Below are positions 36,798-45,253 of a DNA stretch of 64,000 nt, piece after piece. The DNA is taken from positions 2,934,791 to 2,998,790 of the forward strand of contig NZ_AP018178.1 of assembly GCF_002368195.1 (NCBI RefSeq), written 5' to 3'. Both the position numbers and the translations under genes were made by a program. Source of the stretch: Calothrix sp. NIES-2100. GTDB taxonomy: Bacteria; Cyanobacteriota; Cyanobacteriia; Cyanobacteriales; Nostocaceae. The notes below the pieces were generated by a model, which had not been told where the DNA came from, ran no database searches, and saw nothing but the letters and a program-made list of their open reading frames with translations. The stretch's first letter is position 1; each line of letters begins with the position of its first letter.

Positions 36798-37089
36798 ATA
36801 CCAATTTGAAAAAAGAATGCGACAAATTGTAGGGGCACGGCACTGCCCATTGGTGTCAACTTAAGTTAAAAGCTATATAGGGCGAGCGTTGTGCAAATAC
36901 CCTCTCGCCCTCATCCCCTAACCCCTTCTCCCTAAAGGAGAAGGGGAATCTGATTAAAAACACCCCTCTCCCTAAGGGAGAGGGGCTGGGGGTAAGGGCA
37001 AAACGTTTTCACAAAGCGGGTTTCACGTTAAGTTGACACTTATGTGCCGTGCCCCTACAATCTGTCGCATTCTTTTTTCAAATTGGTAT
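36798..37089. mobile_element. MITE with ATACCAATT ends, interrupted by another element
   Basis: Left part ATACCAATTTGAAAAAAG..GCGACA..GTAGGGGCACGGCACTGCC (36798-36847); right part TGCCGTGCCCCTAC..TGTCGCATTC..AATTGGTAT (37045-37089). Together they equal the 100-bp element at 14652-14751, split by the 197-bp element at 36848-37044. Confidence 0.8.
36848..37044. mobile_element. 197-bp MITE nested inside the ATACCAATT element
   Basis: Ends CATTGGTGTCAACTTAAG and ACGTTAAGTTGACACTTATG (inverted repeats CATnnGTGTCAACTTAA). The interior has two hairpins of the CCCCTTCTCC / GGAGAAGGGG type and no frame. Same-size copy at 55152-55348; a 193-bp copy at 56663-56855. Confidence 0.8.
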
Positions 37090-37099
37090 CAGAACAAAA

Positions 37100-37149
37100 G
37101 CGATCGCACAATGAACACCATTATTTCACCTGTGAATAAGAGCGATCGC
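37100..37149. repeat. HIP1-centred repeat, 42-bp spacing (downstream side of PIN pair)
   Basis: GCGATCGC at 37100 and 37142, exactly 42 bp apart, with AATGAACACCATTATTTCACC between them. The same unit forms the array at 37993-38189 on the other side of the PIN gene pair. Confidence 0.7.
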
Positions 37150-37225
37150 GTTTGGAACAATACAGTTCACTTAAGGATAAATCGTAGGTTGGGCTTACCG
37201 TGTGAGAACCCAACATTTCTGAGGG

Positions 37226-37462
37226 CTATAGGTTTGATTCTGGGGATTGTTTACTATCTTTATCTTGATATTCTTTGATTTTTGTAAATAAACTAGCAAC
37301 GGTTTCTTGCTCAAACAATTTTTCTTTAAGTTGCAAATACTCACCTTCACTTATTTTACAGGTTGCCCAGAATTTCATTACCTTTGATGGTTCTAAATGG
37401 GTGAGTAAAACCTGCATGACTTCTTGTAAATTTTCTTGTTCGTTAATAACTTTAATTGTCAT
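37226..37462 (-). CDS. Small protein paired with PIN toxin (possible antitoxin)
   Basis: 78 aa, starting MTIKVINEQENLQEVMQVLL. Mixed alpha/beta character, no known DNA-binding motif that I can recognise. Its ATG overlaps the 3' end of the PIN gene by 11 bp, so the two are co-translated. In toxin-antitoxin pairs the antitoxin is more often upstream; the reverse order here is unusual but known. An antitoxin role is inferred from the pairing alone. Confidence 0.65.
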   Translation of the reverse strand: MTIKVINEQENLQEVMQVLLTHLEPSKVMKFWATCKISEGEYLQLKEKLFEQETVASLFTKIKEYQDKDSKQSPESNL

Positions 37463-37892
37463 TTTCTCCCTCTAGAATAAAGTTATTTGGATTGATGACT
37501 TTGAGTGATAAATTCTGACATCGGTTGATTAATCTTCTGTCACAAGTGATAAAATAATCACTTTGATAAGCTTCAGCACAAGCTACATGGAGTGCATCAA
37601 TAGCTTTAATTCCTTGTTGTTCTAGTTGTTCTGCTCTAATTCTAATATTTTCATCTACTAATACTCTCAAGGTAGCTATTTGTAAGTATCGCTTCATTGA
37701 TTGCTGATTGACAATAAAAGGGTTACGGCTATTTTCATATTCTAGAACTGAAGAACTAACTAATTCTATTAATCTTGCTTCTACCATTTGTAAAATTAAG
37801 ATAATTGCTTGTGTTTCTAGAAAGATTTTTGGCTGTGTTTGGTCGTCAAATGGACGATTATAAACACTCGTGTCTAGATAAACCCTGGTCAT
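37452..37892 (-). CDS. PIN-domain ribonuclease (VapC-like toxin)
   Basis: 146 aa from ATG 37892 (MTRVYLDTSVYNRPFDDQTQ); the frame opens upstream but the PIN fold starts here. PIN motifs: first acidic residue in YLDTSVY, central Glu in VLEYENSRNP, and the C-terminal IDALHVACAEAYQSDYFITC DRRL with the second Asp cluster. PIN proteins cleave RNA in a metal-dependent way. The partner gene overlaps downstream. The pair sits between two sets of 42-bp HIP1-centred repeats. Confidence 0.82.
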   Translation of the reverse strand: MTRVYLDTSVYNRPFDDQTQPKIFLETQAIILILQMVEARLIELVSSSVLEYENSRNPFIVNQQSMKRYLQIATLRVLVDENIRIRAEQLEQQGIKAIDALHVACAEAYQSDYFITCDRRLINRCQNLSLKVINPNNFILEGENDN

Positions 37893-37992
37893 ATAGCTGT
37901 TTATAACATTGTCTCTCAACAAAAGCGCTCGCAATGACTCTTATCTCTCAATCCTCACAAGCGATCGCTCATCATTCTACAATTTAAGTCGA

Positions 37993-38270
37993 GCGATCGC
38001 ACTATGAACACCATGATTCCACCTCACAACAAAAGCGATCGCACTCTGAACGCCATCATTCCCTCACAAAACAAAAGCGATCGCACTGTGAACACCATGA
38101 TTTCACTTTAGAACAAAAGCGATCGCACTGAGAACACCATCATTCCACCTCAGAATAGGAACATTCTCGTTTGAAACACGAGCGATCGCCCTTTGAACAC
38201 CATTATTCCACCTCAGAACAGGAACGTTCTCGTTTGGAACAGGAAACTTTGAGTTCAGAACACGAAACTT
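37993..38270. repeat. HIP1-centred tandem array, 42- and 63-bp spacing
   Basis: GCGATCGC at 37993, 38035, 38077, 38119 and 38182 (steps 42, 42, 42, 63), each followed by AC(T)NTGAACACCAT(N)ATT. GGAAC(A/G)TTCTCGTTTG occurs at 38158 and 38221, 63 bp apart. It fills the gap between the PIN gene and the end of the NB-ARC gene. No frame is supported. Confidence 0.8.
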
Positions 38271-38310
38271 GGAGATAAAAGCTTGACTGATAAGGTGGGG
38301 AACTGGAATT

Positions 38311-40848
38311 TTACTGTTGTGAGTTGAGGCGATCGCGCAAATTTGCTAAATTGTCACGACAAGTAACAGTATAGGGATGATTAGCCTCTAAGCGCTGCTC
38401 AAAAATATCCAAAGCTTTGATGTACAAGGTTTCAGCTTCGCTATATCTACCTTGGGAACTGTAGAATTCTGCTAGGTTGTTGAGGCTAAGTGCAACATCT
38501 GGATGTTTCTCTCCCAGTAGACATCGCCATAGTTCTAAAGCTTGCAAAAACAGAGGTTCAGCTTCACTGTATCTACCTTGGTAACGGTAGAGTCCTGCTA
38601 AGTTGTTGAGGCTAAGTGCAATATCTGGATGTTTCTCTCCCAGTAGGTGTCGCCTAAGTGTTAAAGCTTGCAGGTAAAGAGGTTCGGCTTCACTGTATCT
38701 GCCTTGAACATAGTAGAGTACCGCCAAGTTGTTGAGACTAGATGCAACATTGGGATGTTCTTCACTTAGCAGATGTCGCCATACTTTTAAAGCTTGCAGG
38801 TAAAGGGGTTCGGCTTCACTGTATTTTCCTTGAGAGTAGTAGAGTAATGCCAAGTTATTGAGGCTAAGTGCGATATCTGGATTTTCTTCCTTCAGCAGTT
38901 TGCGCTTGAGTATTAAAGCTTCGATGTACAAGGGTTCAGCTTCGCTGTATCTACCTTGAGATCGGTAGAATTCTGCCAAGCTATTAAGGCTAGATGCAAC
39001 ATCTAAATTTTCTTCACCCAGCAGCTTTAGCCTCAGTGCTAAAGCTTGCAGATAAATAGGTTCAGCTTTGCTATATCTACCTTGTGAATGGTAAAGTGCT
39101 GCCAAATTGTTGAGGCTAGATGCAACATCTAAATTCTCTTCACCCAGCAAGTGTCTCGCTAGTTCCAAAGCTTGTCTATAAAGAGGTTCAGCTTCACTGT
39201 ATCTTCCTTGTGAATGGTAGAGTAACGCCAAGTTATTAAGGCTAGATGCAAAATTACGATGTTCTTTACCAAAATGCTTTTCGCTAAATTCCAAACACTT
39301 CTTATACCAAGGTTCAGCCTGAATATACAAACCCTGACCATCGTAGAATCGAGCGTTAGCGATGAATGGCCAAATTAAATCTTCATCATTAATGTATTGA
39401 ATCAAATGATTAGCTACTTCAGCTATATGAGGTATGACCAGGAAGAAAACCTTAATTTGTTTAAATATAGGATTTTTAGGGATTTTTTTAGCAATTTTTA
39501 CCACTACCCCGCAAAAACTTCGCTTAAATTCCTCTGCTTGTTCTAAACCTCTAAGCTTATATTGAAAAAACTCCCGCAGCAGGGTATGTAGTTGATAAAT
39601 TCCGTTACCTTTACGCTGAAGTAAATGAAAATTCAATAGCTGATCATCTCTAATATCTTCTAAATCTTCCTTCTCTTTCTCTGGTAAACACTGTTCTACC
39701 AAATACCAAGGAATAGGTGCGGCGGCAAATAAACTCAGCAAACAGCCTAACTGTTTATCTTCCTCCTCTAATTCCTGCCAACTCAACTCAAAGGCGGCTA
39801 GCACTCCCCGTTGTGCTGTCATGTTCGCTTCTGATTTGGATTTAGACAGGGAACGTTCATCTAATCGCTTGGCTTTTAATCGCTGCAAGATTTCTGTTAC
39901 AGATAAATCCCGTTTCCGCGCTAGATATCGTCCTACTAATTCCAAACCTAAAGGCAAATATCCCAGCCACTCGCACAATTGCTTGGCTACAGCTAATTCT
40001 CTTTCTACTCGTTCCGGTGTTTCTAGCAGTAAAGACTTTAATAAATCTAACGCCGCCTCTGGTTGTAGTACATCTAAGGATAATTGTTTTATGCCGCCAA
40101 AGTACAGGCGTGTAGTCATCAGCACTTTCACCTGAGATGATGAAGGTGGTAAGTAAGGCTTGACTTCTTCGTAGTTGCGGACATCATCCAACACTAGCAA
40201 CGCCTCACCCTGAGGCCAGTGTCGCCAGCAGTATTGCACTTGCGCGAGTAATTTTTGCTTAGGATTTTCTGTTAAACCTTCTGGTATGTTTAAATCTAAA
40301 TGAGTTCTAGCAAACTGCACGATTTGAATCCCTACATCTCCAGATTTAGGCAGTAACCAGCAAATTCCCCCCATATAAGTTTCACGATGCTGGTTGGCAT
40401 ATCGCAAAGCTAATTCTGTTTTCCCGACTCCACCCATTCCTGCAATAGCTACCTGTTGATTTTCCTGCAACAGCCGATGGAGGTTTTGTAATTCCGTTTC
40501 TCGCCCGACAAACTCCACCACGCCACTCCAGGGAATATTATGATGAATTTCTTTTGTTATCTGAGGAGTATGGGGAATACCGTTATATTTTGCTGTTAGG
40601 TAAGCTTTTAATGTTTCTAGCTTTCCGCGTTTAGAGGTAGCTAACTCAGGACAACTCTGAGCAAACTTGTCATACACCTCAGTCATGCGCTTTTTGAAAG
40701 CAGCCGCACCAATATTAATATTGCTTGCTAGTTTCGCTTCACTCTTACCTAAGTTTTCAGTCTGTAACCTGACTAAAAAGGCTGCTGTTTGCTCTGGGGA
40801 TAACTCATGAGTAGCAGCTTCTTGTCTTAAAAACTCATCCCATTGCAT
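38311..40848 (-). CDS. NB-ARC / TPR STAND-type NTPase
   Basis: 845 aa. The N-terminal helical domain (1-90; ELSPEQTAAFLVRLQ, KKRMTEVYDKFAQSCPEL) looks like the adaptor domain often found ahead of NB-ARC in cyanobacteria. NB-ARC (about 105-390): FVGRETEL, Walker A AGMGGVGKTELAL, Walker B GEALLVLDDVR, sensor MTTRLYF and GYLPLGLELVG. After a helical linker come about eight kinesin-light-chain-type TPR units of 42 residues (SLNNLALLYHSQGRYSEAEP LYLQAL). STAND ATPases are signal-triggered switches used in regulation, cell death and phage defence. No separate effector gene overlaps it; the N-terminal domain may recruit one. Confidence 0.9.
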   Translation of the reverse strand: MQWDEFLRQEAATHELSPEQTAAFLVRLQTENLGKSEAKLASNINIGAAAFKKRMTEVYDKFAQSCPELATSKRGKLETLKAYLTAKYNGIPHTPQITKEIHHNIPWSGVVEFVGRETELQNLHRLLQENQQVAIAGMGGVGKTELALRYANQHRETYMGGICWLLPKSGDVGIQIVQFARTHLDLNIPEGLTENPKQKLLAQVQYCWRHWPQGEALLVLDDVRNYEEVKPYLPPSSSQVKVLMTTRLYFGGIKQLSLDVLQPEAALDLLKSLLLETPERVERELAVAKQLCEWLGYLPLGLELVGRYLARKRDLSVTEILQRLKAKRLDERSLSKSKSEANMTAQRGVLAAFELSWQELEEEDKQLGCLLSLFAAAPIPWYLVEQCLPEKEKEDLEDIRDDQLLNFHLLQRKGNGIYQLHTLLREFFQYKLRGLEQAEEFKRSFCGVVVKIAKKIPKNPIFKQIKVFFLVIPHIAEVANHLIQYINDEDLIWPFIANARFYDGQGLYIQAEPWYKKCLEFSEKHFGKEHRNFASSLNNLALLYHSQGRYSEAEPLYRQALELARHLLGEENLDVASSLNNLAALYHSQGRYSKAEPIYLQALALRLKLLGEENLDVASSLNSLAEFYRSQGRYSEAEPLYIEALILKRKLLKEENPDIALSLNNLALLYYSQGKYSEAEPLYLQALKVWRHLLSEEHPNVASSLNNLAVLYYVQGRYSEAEPLYLQALTLRRHLLGEKHPDIALSLNNLAGLYRYQGRYSEAEPLFLQALELWRCLLGEKHPDVALSLNNLAEFYSSQGRYSEAETLYIKALDIFEQRLEANHPYTVTCRDNLANLRDRLNSQQ

Positions 40849-40982
40849 AGACAGCAGGAAAAAATTTTGCTTGATTCTACTTATCTTATACCTTGCTTCT
40901 ACTTCATCTCTATTTCTCAGGAATCTCCGTCTTTAAGGGCAGAAATACGATTAAAACAGTAAATTTCACTTAGGTTCACGCC

Positions 40983-41249
40983 ATGAATACTTTTCTAAAT
41001 ACTTCTACTAACTCCCAAGCATCTACCCAAACCTCACAGTTAGTTACCACATCTTCCCAAACAATTGAAAAACCCTCTGCTTGGATGCGCGACGGGTACA
41101 GTCCCACAGAAATCATCCTCGCAGCAGCAATTTTAACTTCTTTGTGTCTGGGAGGAGTTGCAACTGTAATTATGGCAATGACTGGATTAGTCAAAACTGT
41201 AGCACCAGAGAGAGATGGTCAACCAAACCAGCCGAAAAAGAAAATATAG
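40983..41249 (+). CDS. Small single-helix membrane protein, unknown
   Basis: 88 aa. A polar Ser/Thr/Gln-rich N-terminus (1-35), then SPTEIILAAAILTSLCLGGV ATVIMAMTGLV as one membrane helix (about 40-69) and a short basic tail (QPNQPKKKI). It is divergent from the NB-ARC gene with 134 bp between starts. No family recognised, and no good ribosome-binding site before the ATG. Confidence 0.55.
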   Translation: MNTFLNTSTNSQASTQTSQLVTTSSQTIEKPSAWMRDGYSPTEIILAAAILTSLCLGGVATVIMAMTGLVKTVAPERDGQPNQPKKKI

Positions 41250-41290
41250 CGGTTCTCAGTTGGATGCAATACAAAATTATATAGTCGCGT

Positions 41291-41353
41291 GTAGGGGCAC
41301 GGCACCGATAAAATATCCCTCTTACCGAAAGTTTATGGATGCCGTGCCCCTAC
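41291..41353. repeat. Inverted-repeat element with GTAGGGGCACGGCA arms
   Basis: GTAGGGGCACGGCA (41291-41304) and TGCCGTGCCCCTAC (41340-41353) are perfect 14-bp inverted repeats 35 bp apart. The arms are the core of the ATACCAATT MITE family but the outer ends are missing. Confidence 0.6.
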
Positions 41354-41432
41354 AATTGGGATATTTTTTATTTGGAAGTCCCTAATACCCCTCTTGATCC
41401 CGAAATCCCGCGATCGCCATAAATTGCTGCTT

Positions 41433-41466
41433 CCTCCGTGGGCTGAATCTCTTTAGCCCACGGAGG
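41433..41466. repeat. 12-bp stem palindrome (CCTCCGTGGGCT / AGCCCACGGAGG)
   Basis: A perfect 12-bp stem with 10-nt loop followed by TGGGCTTTG. This is a dispersed palindrome type common in Nostoc spacers. It lies beyond the coxC terminator. Confidence 0.55.
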
Positions 41467-41563
41467 TGGGCTTTGTAGCAATAGCCCCAGGCTACCGGTT
41501 CCTGCGGGCGGTATGTCGGGTATGTGAGAAATGTTGGGTATTGACTTATTAGCCAACTGAGCG

Positions 41564-41587
41564 ATAAAAAAACCCCCTACAGGGGGC
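41564..41587 (-). terminator. Rho-independent terminator of coxBAC
   Basis: On the reverse strand GCCCCCTGTAGGGGG is followed by seven T residues, 40 bp after the coxC stop: a GC hairpin plus T-tract in the right orientation. Confidence 0.85.
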
Positions 41588-41626
41588 GTAGTTATTCGCG
41601 TGGAGTGAACAACTACTTACTAATAC

Positions 41627-42253
41627 TTAGAGTAGATACAACAATCCGAAAAGAATAATCCAAATTACGTCCACAAAGTGCCAGTATATTTCTGCGGCTT
41701 CAATACCGAAGTGTTTTTCATTGCTGTAGTGACCAGGACGACGCGATCGCCACAACACGGCCGCGATCGCCAAAACGCCTAGGGTAACGTGCAACCCGTG
41801 GAAGCCAGTTAAAACATAAAATGCACTGGCAAATAAGTTGGTAGTTAAACCAAATTCTAAATGGGTGTATTCATATACCTGACCCATCAAGAAAATCGCA
41901 CCCATTCCCGCCGTAATTGCCAACCAAATACGCATACCTTTGGTATCATTCTTTTTGATAGCAGTGTCAGCATTATGCATGACAAAACTACTGGCAATTA
42001 GATTAACAGTGTTAACTCCAGGTAGTAAAAGCTCTAATTCTGGTGTACCTTCGGGAGGCCATACAGGTAAGGTAGAACGGAAAGCTAAATAAGCTCCGAA
42101 CAACCCCATAAAAATCATCCCTTCCGCAATCAGGAAGACAATTAGCCCAAACAACCGATGGTCTGGATGTGCTTCATGATCAGCATGGGCGGTTTCCGCC
42201 GCGTGGTGATGATTGAGTTCAGCTTTTGCTGTGTCAATAGTTTGACTTTGCAT
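41627..42253 (-). CDS. coxC: Cytochrome c oxidase subunit III
   Basis: 208 aa from ATG 42253 (MQSQTIDTAKAELNHHHAAE). The longer open frame upstream is translated TTGACGG heptads and is rejected. Five to six hydrophobic helices; family segments FLIAEGMIFMGLFGAYLAFR, TGFHGLHVTLG and the C-terminal EAAEIYWHFVDVIWIILFGL. It completes the aa3-type terminal oxidase with CoxA and CoxB. Last gene of coxBAC; a strong terminator follows. Confidence 0.95.
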   Translation of the reverse strand: MQSQTIDTAKAELNHHHAAETAHADHEAHPDHRLFGLIVFLIAEGMIFMGLFGAYLAFRSTLPVWPPEGTPELELLLPGVNTVNLIASSFVMHNADTAIKKNDTKGMRIWLAITAGMGAIFLMGQVYEYTHLEFGLTTNLFASAFYVLTGFHGLHVTLGVLAIAAVLWRSRRPGHYSNEKHFGIEAAEIYWHFVDVIWIILFGLLYLL

Positions 42254-42269
42254 GAATGTTGAATGTTTG

Positions 42270-42342
42270 TTGACGGTTGACGGTTGACGGTTGACGGTTG
42301 ACAGTTGACGGTTGACTTTTTGACAACTGACAACTGACAACT
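42270..42342. repeat. Heptad repeats (TTGACGG, CTGACAA) between coxA and coxC
   Basis: Two heptad arrays fill most of the gap between the coxA stop and the coxC start, and cause a false N-terminal extension of coxC (VNRQLSTVNRQPSTVNK). Confidence 0.8.
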
Positions 42343-42345
42343 GCG

Positions 42346-44082
42346 TTATTCTTTTTCAGCAGTGATTGCTGGATAAGGTTCGTCGGGTTCGGCTCTTAAG
42401 ACCGAATTAACACCACCAGATAAGATGGGATTGGGATCTGATAAGGGTACACCTTCGTTAGCCTTTTCCAAGCCGTAGTCGTAGGGGCCTGTAGCTAGTA
42501 CGGGGGTTTTATCAAAATTCTCGATCGCTGGTGGTGAAGTAGTCATCCACTCTAAGGTTAATGCCCGCCAAGGATTATTACCTGCTTTTTCTCCGTACAA
42601 CCAACTCCAAATTGCATTGATAATGAAGGGAAATGTGGAAACTGCGAGTATATAAGAACCATAAGTGCAGATTTCATTCAGCAATGTAAATTTGGGGTCA
42701 TATTGAGCAATTCGGCGGTTCATCCCCATTAAACCCAGTTTGTGCATGGGTAAGAAGGTCATATTTAGACCGACAATGGTTAAGGCAAAGTGAACCTTAC
42801 CCCAAAATTCGTTGAGCTTTCGTCCCGTCATTTTGGGGAACCAGTGATAGACTGCGGCGAAAATTCCCAGGACGCTACCACCAAAGAGAACGTAATGTAA
42901 ATGGGCGACGACAAAATAGGTGTCGTGAACGTGAATATCAAAGGGTACAGCCGCCAACATCACGCCGCTGATCCCACCAATCACAAATGTGCCGACAAAG
43001 CCCATTGCGAACAACATGGCACTATTCAACTGAATTTTCCCGCCCCACATGGTTGCTAACCAGCTGAAAATTTTAATGCCTGTGGGTACAGCGATGATCA
43101 TCGTCGTGATCATAAAGAACATCCGCAACCAACCGGGGATACCACTGGTAAACATGTGGTGCGCCCAAACAATTAGCCCTAAAAAACTAATTGCGAGGGA
43201 AGAATAAGCGATCGCTTTATAGCCAAAAATCGGTTTACGCGAATGCACAGGAATAATCTCAGAAATCCCCCCAAAGAAGGGCAAAATCATGATATATACC
43301 GCTGGGTGCGAATAAAACCAGAACATGTGCTGGTACACAACCGGATCGCCACCCCCAGTTGGGTTAAAAAATGTTGTCCCGGCGATTAAGTCAAAAGCCA
43401 GCAATATTAAACCAGCTGCTAAGACTGGTGTAGATACTAACACCAGCGCTGAGGTAGCAAACATCGCCCAGCAAAATAAGGGCATTTGATGGACACCCAT
43501 TCCGGGGATACGCATCTTCAGCAAGGTGACGAGGAAATTAATCGCCCCCAAAATTGATGATGTCCCTAGTAGCAGGACACTCATAATCCAAATCCCCTCA
43601 CCTACTTGGCCTGTGACCAAGCTCAGGGGCGGGTAGGAAGTCCAGCCAGCATCTGGTGCATCACCCACAACTAAACTGGCAATTAATAATACACCAGCAG
43701 GTGGGATCATCCAAAAAGCAACAGCATTTAGCCTGGGGAATGCCATATCCTTAGCCCCAATCATCAGGGGAATCAGAAAGTTGGCAAACCCTGCACCTGT
43801 TGGCACAATCCACAAGAAAATCATGATCGTGGCGTGTAGCGTGAACAGGCTGTTGTAGACTTCTGGAGTCACAAAATCTACATCAGGGGTTCTTAGTTCT
43901 GTCCGAACCAATTCCGCCATGACACCGCCAATGCAGTAAAAAATAAACGAAGTGACTAGGTATTGAATACCAATCACCTTATGGTCAGTATTAAAGCTAA
44001 AGTAATCTCGCCATTTTCTCACCCCTGGTTCTTCACTCAGGGCAGGGATGTTGGCAGTTTCTTGGATTTGCGCTTGGGTCAT
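42346..44082 (-). CDS. coxA: Cytochrome c oxidase subunit I
   Basis: 578 aa from ATG 44082 (MTQAQIQETANIPALSEEPG); the 12-codon extension upstream is repeat-derived. Twelve membrane helices. Heme a/a3 and CuB ligands lie in LHATIMIFLW, the MFWFYSHPAVYIMILPFFGG loop (His-Pro-x-x-Tyr), GLIVWAHHMFTSG and HVHDTYFVVAHLHYVLFGG. The Tyr/His cross-link motif is intact, so this is a heme-copper oxygen reductase of the A family. Middle gene of coxBAC. The operon's divergent pairing with ctaA-ctaB matches the vegetative-cell cox1 locus of Anabaena rather than heterocyst-specific cox2/cox3. Confidence 0.97.
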   Translation of the reverse strand: MTQAQIQETANIPALSEEPGVRKWRDYFSFNTDHKVIGIQYLVTSFIFYCIGGVMAELVRTELRTPDVDFVTPEVYNSLFTLHATIMIFLWIVPTGAGFANFLIPLMIGAKDMAFPRLNAVAFWMIPPAGVLLIASLVVGDAPDAGWTSYPPLSLVTGQVGEGIWIMSVLLLGTSSILGAINFLVTLLKMRIPGMGVHQMPLFCWAMFATSALVLVSTPVLAAGLILLAFDLIAGTTFFNPTGGGDPVVYQHMFWFYSHPAVYIMILPFFGGISEIIPVHSRKPIFGYKAIAYSSLAISFLGLIVWAHHMFTSGIPGWLRMFFMITTMIIAVPTGIKIFSWLATMWGGKIQLNSAMLFAMGFVGTFVIGGISGVMLAAVPFDIHVHDTYFVVAHLHYVLFGGSVLGIFAAVYHWFPKMTGRKLNEFWGKVHFALTIVGLNMTFLPMHKLGLMGMNRRIAQYDPKFTLLNEICTYGSYILAVSTFPFIINAIWSWLYGEKAGNNPWRALTLEWMTTSPPAIENFDKTPVLATGPYDYGLEKANEGVPLSDPNPILSGGVNSVLRAEPDEPYPAITAEKE

Positions 44083-44147
44083 AAGGGTTTTTGTCCTTTG
44101 TCCTTTGTCGGTTGTCATTTGTCCTTTGTCCTTGGTTGGTTGAAAAC

Positions 44148-44201
44148 AATGACCAATGACTAATGACCAATGACTAATGACTAATGACTAATGACTAATG
44201 G
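44148..44201. repeat. Heptad repeat (ATGACTA / ATGACCA) at the end of coxB
   Basis: Seven to eight heptads between coxB and coxA. On the reverse strand one unit supplies the TAG stop codon of coxB (44195-44197), so the repeat defines the coxB C-terminus. Confidence 0.8.
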
Positions 44202-45253
44202 TGAACTTGATTGAGTAATTCAGGTTTAATTCCCATTTCCTTAACGTAAGGTGCAAGGAATTGATCGGGGGATAAATTCGCTGGGTTGAGAGCAACAGCT
44301 TGATTCAGGGTTTCGCGACTAGCAACTAGCTGCTCTTGTTGCCATTTATCGAATGCTTCTTGTTTTTCCACAACTATCGGTGCTCTCATTGCGCCGTGGT
44401 AGGGGCCACAAAGTTCAGCACAGATGAGGACATAATCACCTTCTTTTTTGGGTGTGAACCGAATTTCGCTTTGTCTACCAGGGATAGCATCTTGCTTTAA
44501 GCGAAACTCTGGTACCCAAAAAGCGTGAATCACATCGTTGGCTGTCATATTAATTTCCACTTCCCGCCCAATGGGAACGTGCATTTCACCTGTGGTAATA
44601 CCTGTTTCGGGATAGGTGAAAATCCAGGCATATTGAAGACCTGTGACGTTAATTGCCAATGCTGGGGCTTTACCTGCGTTGTCTGGACTTTCCCCAATGC
44701 TGGGAGAAACAATACCGATCCCCGGTGCATTTTGTTTTTGGGGAATTTGGTCAGCATTCCGGACTGCGGCGGTGGCTGGGTCTTGCATCGCCGCATCAGA
44801 TTTAGCTTGATTATCGTTTAACGTGGCGGCGATCGCAGCTCCGGGCATATTCATCGACATATTCTGAGTCATCGGGGCTTCATGGATAGCATGGGGATCG
44901 AAGCCACCGATGTCGTTATAGACCTCAAAACTGTAAACAGAAATACCAATAACTATAATTGCTGGGATCGCCGTCCAGAGAATTTCCAGAGGGACGTTAC
45001 CTTCAACTGGTAGCCCGTCTTCGTTGTCACCAGGTCGCCGCCGATATTTAAATGCGGCATAAATCAAAACACCTTCGACAATGAGAAAAATACCTGTGGA
45101 GATGATCATCATTGTGTTGAACAGACCATCAACCAAGACGGCTTCATCAGAGGCTTGCGCTGGCAACAGACCGTGATTTTGTCCGTACCAAAGGCTGACG
45201 AGCGTTAGCACAATGCCAATTAGTAATGTCCAGATCGAACTTGGAATTTTCAC
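44195..45253 (-). CDS. coxB: Cytochrome c oxidase subunit II
   Basis: 352 aa, starting with GTG at 45253 (MKIPSSIWTLLIGIVLTLVS). Two N-terminal membrane helices precede the periplasmic/lumenal CuA domain. CuA ligands lie in HAFWVPEFRLKQDAIPG and CAELCGPYHGAMRAP (Cys-x3-Cys-x3-His-x2-Met). A roughly 60-residue Ala/Met/Asn-rich insertion (about 125-190; MTQNMSMNMPGAAIAATLND) separates the helices from the CuA fold. It accepts electrons from cytochrome c6 or plastocyanin. First gene of coxBAC; its stop codon is provided by a heptad repeat. Confidence 0.96.
   Translation of the reverse strand: MKIPSSIWTLLIGIVLTLVSLWYGQNHGLLPAQASDEAVLVDGLFNTMMIISTGIFLIVEGVLIYAAFKYRRRPGDNEDGLPVEGNVPLEILWTAIPAIIVIGISVYSFEVYNDIGGFDPHAIHEAPMTQNMSMNMPGAAIAATLNDNQAKSDAAMQDPATAAVRNADQIPQKQNAPGIGIVSPSIGESPDNAGKAPALAINVTGLQYAWIFTYPETGITTGEMHVPIGREVEINMTANDVIHAFWVPEFRLKQDAIPGRQSEIRFTPKKEGDYVLICAELCGPYHGAMRAPIVVEKQEAFDKWQQEQLVASRETLNQAVALNPANLSPDQFLAPYVKEMGIKPELLNQVHH

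Noticed and set aside
41627..45253. Heterocyst-specific oxidase (cox2/cox3)
   Set aside because: The divergent ctaA-ctaB pair next to coxBAC matches the vegetative cox1 arrangement; no heterocyst-type promoter motif was found.
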